DNA of 64,000 nt from Rhizobium sp. WYCCWR10014. GTDB lineage: Bacteria; Pseudomonadota; Alphaproteobacteria; Rhizobiales; Rhizobiaceae. Position numbers and translations under genes: made by a program. Location of the stretch: assembly GCF_001657485.1 (NCBI RefSeq), contig NZ_LXFU01000050.1, positions 124,001 to 188,000 of the forward strand, in the 5' to 3' direction. How positions within the stretch are numbered: the stretch's first letter is position 1; each line of letters starts with the position of its first letter. Under the pieces are notes generated by a model. It worked only from the letters and a program-made list of their open reading frames with translations, did no database searches and was not told the DNA's origin. Shown here one piece after another: positions 59,600 through 64,000 of the stretch.

Positions 59600-61090
59600 A
59601 TGACAGGGATCAACAAGGCGGCTTGTATCGGCGGCGGCGTCATCGGCGGCGGATGGATCGCGCGTTTTCTGCTGGCCGGCATCGACGTGAACGTGTTCGA
59701 TCCGCATCCGGAAGCGAGCCGCATCGTCGGCGAAGTGCTTGCCAACGCCGAAAAAGCCTATGCCATGCTGACCGGAGCACCCCTGCCGCCGCGCGGCAGG
59801 CTGACCTTCTGCACGACGCTCGAGGAAGCCGTCGCCGGCGCCGACTGGATTCAGGAAAGCGTGCCGGAAAGGCTCGACCTCAAGCGCGGCGTCCTGACGG
59901 AGATCGATGCTGTGGCGCGCCCGGACGCCCTGATCGGCTCTTCCACCTCAGGCCTGCTGCCGACCGATCTGCAGCGCGACATGAAGCATCCCGAACGCCT
60001 CTTCGTCGCCCACCCCTATAATCCCGTCTATCTGCTGCCGCTCGTCGAAATCGTCGGTGGGGAACAGACCTCGGCGGCGACCATCCAGGCGGCGATGGAA
60101 AGACTGGTGCCGATCGGTATGAAGGGCGTCCACATCGCCAAGGAGATCGAGGCCTTCGTCGGCGACCGGCTGCTCGAAGCGCTCTGGCGCGAAGCCTTGT
60201 GGCTGATCCACGACGATATCTGCACCGTCGAGACGCTCGATGACGTCATCCGCTACTCTTTCGGCCTGCGCTGGGCGCAGATGGGCTTGTTCCAGACCTA
60301 CCGCATTGCCGGCGGCGAGGCCGGGATGCGCCACTTCCTTGCCCAGTTCGGTCCATGCCTCGCCTGGCCCTGGACCAAGCTCACCGATGTCGTCGATCTC
60401 GACGATGCGCTGATCGAAAAGATCGGCCGGCAATCCGATGAACAGGCGGCGGGCCTGTCGATCCGCGAGCTCGAACGCACCCGCGATGAAAACCTCGTCG
60501 GCATCCTGCAGGCCCTCAAGGGCGGTCGCGGCGGCGAGGGCTGGGGCGCCGGCAAGCTGTTGAAAGACTTCGAGCAATCGCTCTGGGCAACAGCCGGCAC
60601 AGCGACCACCTCTTTCGACCCGTCGAAGCCGCTGAAGCTCGTCGAGACGAAGGTCGGCCCCGCCTGGGTCGACTATAACGGTCATATGACCGAGCACCGC
60701 TACCTGCAGGTTTTCGGCGATACATCAGATGCATTGCTGCGCCTCATCGGCGTCGATCTCGCCTATGTCGAGGCGGGGCAGAGCTATTACACGGTGGAAA
60801 CCCACATCCGCCATCTCGGCGAGGCGAAGCTCGGCCAGGCCATCCATTCGACCTGCCAGATCCTTGGTGTCGACGAGAAGCGGCTGCACGTCTTCCACAC
60901 CCTGTACGACACGGCGACGGGCGAGGCTCTCGCAACCGCCGAGCACATGTTGCTGCATGTCGACAGCAAGGCCGGCAGGGCCACACCGGCGCCGGCCGTC
61001 ATTCTCGACAAGGTCAAGGCGATCGCCGAAGCGCATGAGAATTTGGTCGCGCCTGAAGGTGTTGGCCGTCACGTCGGCCAGAAACGGTAG
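59600..61090 (+). CDS. lcdH: L-carnitine 3-dehydrogenase fused to a betainyl-CoA thioesterase
   Basis: 496-residue two-domain enzyme. Residues 1-315 are a 3-hydroxyacyl-CoA dehydrogenase-type NAD domain: ACIGGGVIGGGWIARFLLAG, SSTSGLLPTD and VAHPYNPVYLLPLVEIVGG. Residues about 340-490 are a hot-dog thioesterase (VGPAWVDYNGHMTEHRYLQV with the catalytic-type Asp). L-carnitine is oxidised to 3-dehydrocarnitine, and after the BKACE step the thioesterase would release glycine betaine from betainyl-CoA. Such fusions are known from Sinorhizobium carnitine catabolism. It lies between BKACE and the acyl-CoA dehydrogenase in one operon. Confidence 0.92.
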   Translation: MTGINKAACIGGGVIGGGWIARFLLAGIDVNVFDPHPEASRIVGEVLANAEKAYAMLTGAPLPPRGRLTFCTTLEEAVAGADWIQESVPERLDLKRGVLTEIDAVARPDALIGSSTSGLLPTDLQRDMKHPERLFVAHPYNPVYLLPLVEIVGGEQTSAATIQAAMERLVPIGMKGVHIAKEIEAFVGDRLLEALWREALWLIHDDICTVETLDDVIRYSFGLRWAQMGLFQTYRIAGGEAGMRHFLAQFGPCLAWPWTKLTDVVDLDDALIEKIGRQSDEQAAGLSIRELERTRDENLVGILQALKGGRGGEGWGAGKLLKDFEQSLWATAGTATTSFDPSKPLKLVETKVGPAWVDYNGHMTEHRYLQVFGDTSDALLRLIGVDLAYVEAGQSYYTVETHIRHLGEAKLGQAIHSTCQILGVDEKRLHVFHTLYDTATGEALATAEHMLLHVDSKAGRATPAPAVILDKVKAIAEAHENLVAPEGVGRHVGQKR

Positions 61091-61100
61091 GAGGATCGGC

Positions 61101-62261
61101 ATGAATTTCGGACTGAGCGAAGAACAGGAAATGATCGTCGAGACGGTCCGCGCCTTCGTCGAGACCGAAATTTATCCGCACGAGAACGAGGTCGAGCGCA
61201 GCGGCATCGTCCCGCCGGAGCTCGGAGACGAGATCCGGCGCAAATGCATCGATCTTGGCTTCTACGCCTGCAATTTCCCGGAAGAAGTCGGCGGCGCCGG
61301 CCTCGACCATGTCACCTTCACGCTGGTCGAGCGGGAGCTCGGGCGCGGCTCCCTGGGGCTGACGGTTTTCTTCGGCCGGCCTTCAGGCATCCTGATGGCC
61401 TGCGAGGGCGAGCAGCGTGAGCGCTATCTCCTGCCCGCGGTGCGCGGTGAGAAGATCGATGCGCTCGCGATCACCGAGCCGGACGCCGGATCTGATATGC
61501 GCGGCATGAAATGCGCCGCCCGCCGCGACGGCAGCGACTTCGTCCTCAACGGCACGAAACATTTTATCTCCCATGCCGATGTCGCCGATTTCGTCATCGT
61601 CTTTGCCGCGACGGGCGAGGAAGAAACGCCGAAAGGCATCAAGAAGAAGATCACCGCCTTCCTAGTGGATCGCGGCACGCCGGGTTTCGAAATCCGCAAA
61701 GGCTACGATTCCGTTTCACATCGCGGCTACCACAACTCCACGCTCAGCTTCGAAGATTGCCGGATTCCCGAAGCCCAAGTGCTGGGCGAGGTGCATCGCG
61801 GCATTGATATCGCCAACCAATGGCTCTACGGCACGCGGCTGACGGTTGCCGCCACCTGCGTCGGCCGGGCGCGGCGTGTCTTCGACCTGGCCCTGCCCTA
61901 TGCCGCCGAGCGCAAGCAATTCGGCAAACCGATCGGTGCCAATCAGGGCGTGTCCTTCAAGCTCGCCGACATGATTACCGAGATCGACGCGGCCGACTGG
62001 TTGACGCTTGCCGCCGCCTGGCAGGTCGATGCCGGCCACCCCGCAGACCGGCAGATCGCCTCGGCTAAGCTCTACGCCTCCGAAATGCTGGCCCGCGTCA
62101 CGGACGAGGCGATCCAGATCTTTGGCGGCATGGGCCTGATGGACGACCTGCCGCTCGCCCGCTTTTGGCGCGATGCGCGCGTCGAGCGCATTTGGGACGG
62201 CACCTCTGAAATCCAGCGGCATATCATCAGCCGCGATCTGCTTAGACCGTTGGGAGCGTGA
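61101..62261 (+). CDS. Acyl-CoA dehydrogenase, catalytic-base position Asp
   Basis: 386-residue flavoprotein of the acyl-CoA dehydrogenase family: MNFGLSEEQEMIVETVRAFV, ITEPDAGSDMRGMKC, LNGTKHFISHADVADF, the AERKQFGKPIG signature and IQIFGGMGLMDDLPLARFWR. At the place of the usual catalytic Glu in the Y-E-G-T motif it has WDGTSEIQ (Asp366), a conservative but unusual change. GTAGGAGG precedes the ATG; an open frame extending upstream lies in the thioesterase gene. Its position suggests a trimethylammonium acyl-CoA such as gamma-butyrobetainyl-CoA or crotonobetainyl-CoA as substrate, paired with the CoA ligase downstream. Confidence 0.9.
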   Translation: MNFGLSEEQEMIVETVRAFVETEIYPHENEVERSGIVPPELGDEIRRKCIDLGFYACNFPEEVGGAGLDHVTFTLVERELGRGSLGLTVFFGRPSGILMACEGEQRERYLLPAVRGEKIDALAITEPDAGSDMRGMKCAARRDGSDFVLNGTKHFISHADVADFVIVFAATGEEETPKGIKKKITAFLVDRGTPGFEIRKGYDSVSHRGYHNSTLSFEDCRIPEAQVLGEVHRGIDIANQWLYGTRLTVAATCVGRARRVFDLALPYAAERKQFGKPIGANQGVSFKLADMITEIDAADWLTLAAAWQVDAGHPADRQIASAKLYASEMLARVTDEAIQIFGGMGLMDDLPLARFWRDARVERIWDGTSEIQRHIISRDLLRPLGA

Positions 62262-62265
62262 GCCG

Positions 62266-64000
62266 ATGACGCCTCGCCCGCTCGACCGCCTGCTCAGACC
62301 GCAAACGATCGCCGTCTTCGGCGGCCGCGAGGCGCGCAGGGTGATCGAGCAATGCGACCGCATGGGTTTTGCGGGCGAGATCTGGCCTGTCCATCCGAAG
62401 CTCGACGAGGTGCTCGGGCGGTCCTGCTATCGTTCCGTATCCGATCTTCCCCAGGCGCCTGACGCAGCCTTCGTTGGCGTCAACAGGATGCTGACCGTCG
62501 AGATCGTCCGCAGCCTTTCTGAGGCCGGCGCCGGCGGTGCAGTTTGTTATGCATCGGGTTTCAGCGAGGCGACGGCGGAACTCGACGACGGTGCCGAGCT
62601 GCAGCGGGGCCTTTTGCAGGCGGCTGGCGACATGCCGATCCTCGGGCCGAATTGCTACGGGCTGATCAACGGTCTGGACGGTGCGCTGCTCTGGCCCGAT
62701 CAACATGGCATGCAGCGTATCGAACGTGGCGTCGCCATTCTCACGCAATCCTCCAACATCGCCATCAACCTGACCATGCAGACCCGCGGCGTGCCGATCG
62801 CCTATGTGGTCACTGCCGGCAATCAGGCGCAGACATCGCTTGCCGATGTCGCCTGCGCACTGATCGACGACCCGCGTGTCACGGCGGTCGGCCTTCATGT
62901 CGAAGGTTTCGGGGACCTCTCTGCACTCGAACGCCTGGCCACCATGGCCCGGCGGTCGAGGAAGCCGGTGGTCGTGCTGAAGGTCGGCAGGTCCGAGCAG
63001 GCAAAACGCGCGGCGGTGTCGCATACCGCCTCGCTTGCCGGCAGCGATGCCGTCGCGGATGCCGTGCTCGCCCGCCTCGGTCTTGGCCGTGTCCAGACCT
63101 TGCCGGCGCTGCTTGAAACCCTGAAGCTGCTGCATGTCGCCGGACCGCTCGCAAGTCATTCGATCTCGTCGATGAGCTGTTCGGGGGGCGAAGCCTCGCT
63201 GATGGCGGATGCCGCCGTCGGTCGCAATGTGGAATTCCCCGCGCTGCAGCCGCAACAGCTACCCCGTCTGCGGCGGGTCCTCGGCGAGATGGTGACGCTT
63301 TCCAATCCGCTCGATTACCACACCTTCGTCTGGGGCGATCTCGCACGCCAGACTGAAGCCTTCAGCGCCATGTTCGAGGGCGGCTATGCGCTCAATCTCG
63401 TCGTCCTCGACTTCCCCCGCGGTGACCGCTGCGATGCGTCCGAATGGGCGATGACGGTAGACGCGGTCATGACGGCGGCCGCCGCAACCGGTGCGCTGGC
63501 CGGCCTTCTGGCGACCCTTCCGGAAAACATGCCGGAGCCGATCGCCGATCGGCTGATGGCAAATGGCATCGTTGCCTTCTGCGGCATCGACGAAACCATC
63601 ACGGCAGCGGAAGTCGCCGCCGGCATCGGCCAGGCGTGGGATCGCCCGCCTCCCCTGCCGCTGCTCGACGTGTCCCCTATGGATGGCGAAATCGAGACGT
63701 TGACGGAGGCCGATGCGAAGGCGGAGCTGGCCGCCTTCGGCCTTCCGGTTCCGCACGGGCTGTTGGCCTCTTCTCCCGGTCAAGCGGCCGAGCAGGCCGA
63801 GCGGCTCGGTTTTCCCGTCGTGCTCAAAGCGCTCGGCATTGCCCACAAGACCGAGGCTGGGGCCGTCGTACTCAACCTGAAGGATATTAAGGCTGTGTCG
63901 AATGCGGCGGCGACAATGCCGCCGAATGCCGGCTATCTCGTTGAGAAAATGATCGATCCACCGGTCGCCGAGCTCATTGTCGGCGCCATCCGCGACCCTG
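62266..64000 (+). CDS. Acyl-CoA synthetase, ADP-forming type (3' end outside window)
   Basis: Open from an ATG at 62266 (GGGAG upstream) to the window end, 578 codons without a stop. The N-terminal CoA-binding Rossmann domain (TIAVFGGREARRVIEQC and DAAFVGVN) is followed by the succinyl-CoA-ligase-like part ILGPNCYGLINGLDGALLW, QSSNIAINLTMQTRG and ALIDDPRVTAVGLHVEGFGD, with the phospho-histidine loop VSHTASLAGSD (His253). The ATP-grasp region begins near ELAAFGLPVPHGLL and FPVVLKALGIAHKTEAGAV. It probably activates carnitine- or butyrobetaine-related acids to CoA thioesters for the preceding dehydrogenase. This subunit order matches one-chain acetate-CoA ligase (ADP-forming) proteins. Confidence 0.9.
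   Translation, partial: MTPRPLDRLLRPQTIAVFGGREARRVIEQCDRMGFAGEIWPVHPKLDEVLGRSCYRSVSDLPQAPDAAFVGVNRMLTVEIVRSLSEAGAGGAVCYASGFSEATAELDDGAELQRGLLQAAGDMPILGPNCYGLINGLDGALLWPDQHGMQRIERGVAILTQSSNIAINLTMQTRGVPIAYVVTAGNQAQTSLADVACALIDDPRVTAVGLHVEGFGDLSALERLATMARRSRKPVVVLKVGRSEQAKRAAVSHTASLAGSDAVADAVLARLGLGRVQTLPALLETLKLLHVAGPLASHSISSMSCSGGEASLMADAAVGRNVEFPALQPQQLPRLRRVLGEMVTLSNPLDYHTFVWGDLARQTEAFSAMFEGGYALNLVVLDFPRGDRCDASEWAMTVDAVMTAAAATGALAGLLATLPENMPEPIADRLMANGIVAFCGIDETITAAEVAAGIGQAWDRPPPLPLLDVSPMDGEIETLTEADAKAELAAFGLPVPHGLLASSPGQAAEQAERLGFPVVLKALGIAHKTEAGAVVLNLKDIKAVSNAAATMPPNAGYLVEKMIDPPVAELIVGAIRDP

Noticed and set aside
1..64000. CRISPR arrays, tRNA genes, intact insertion sequences
   Set aside because: No regularly spaced repeats, no cloverleaf sequences and no intact transposase gene were seen on either strand.

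Overview
The window is a GC-rich alphaproteobacterial segment, most likely from a Rhizobium of the leguminosarum/etli type. It is packed with ABC transporters, small catabolic operons and local regulators. I saw no rRNA, tRNA, ribosomal, replication or symbiosis genes. That composition fits accessory DNA (a large plasmid or chromid-like region), but the replicon type is an inference. The best species clue is the biuret hydrolase at 36449-37150: its Asp36/Lys142/Cys175/Gln215 positions agree with the enzyme described, as I recall, from R. leguminosarum bv. viciae 3841.

Layout. 1-2900: end of an aldehyde dehydrogenase, then decayed DNA (a multiply frameshifted AraC regulator and an HTH-only RpiR fragment). 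2908-11080: seven minus-strand genes (sugar ABC transporter, two Gfo/Idh/MocA dehydrogenases, two TIM-barrel isomerase-like enzymes) and a divergent LacI regulator. The enzyme set resembles oxidation-elimination-hydration-reduction pathways such as levoglucosan breakdown. 11286-15799: HTH regulator, orphan peptide-type binding protein and a CocE/S15-type hydrolase. 15852-16869: frameshifted relic of an AbiEii-type toxin and an acylphosphatase-like protein without the catalytic residues.

17025-25209 is a tightly coupled plus-strand operon. It encodes a stand-alone Rieske protein, a Rieske-oxygenase catalytic subunit with no Rieske domain of its own, a GST-like protein, an 8-oxoguanine-deaminase-like aminohydrolase and a complete BMP-type (nucleoside-like) ABC transporter. 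This mirrors the NdmC/NdmD/NdmE logic of methylxanthine N7-demethylation and is the strongest candidate for an undescribed system, probably uptake and N-demethylation of an N-methylated purine or related heterocycle. 25277-27558: Nudix protein, and a PhoU-like/Pit phosphate transport pair behind a near-consensus PHO box. 28026-31098: nitrate/taurine-type ABC transporter.

31192-40771 is a cyanuric acid/biuret operon: GntR regulator, BMP-type transporter, formamidase, biuret hydrolase, cyanuric acid hydrolase, a second isochorismatase-fold hydrolase (triuret-hydrolase-like) and a cupin. No allophanate hydrolase is present. 40820-44763: polar amino acid ABC transporter with a divergent HutC-type regulator. 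44794-50703: LysR regulator, two-component flavin monooxygenase, aminotransferase, agmatinase-family ureohydrolase and a cysteine hydrolase. 50783-55403: GGDEF-EAL protein, another amino-acid binding protein and glutathione-independent formaldehyde dehydrogenase, with two rhizobial-type intergenic palindromes nearby. 55723-57616: DMT exporter and LysR regulator. 57591-64000: carnitine catabolism (GlxA/CdhR-type regulator, BKACE, carnitine dehydrogenase-thioesterase fusion, acyl-CoA dehydrogenase, and an ADP-forming acyl-CoA synthetase cut by the window end).

A common theme is scavenging of small nitrogen compounds: purine-like heterocycles, s-triazine ring products, nitrate-type anions, amino acids, guanidino compounds and carnitine.
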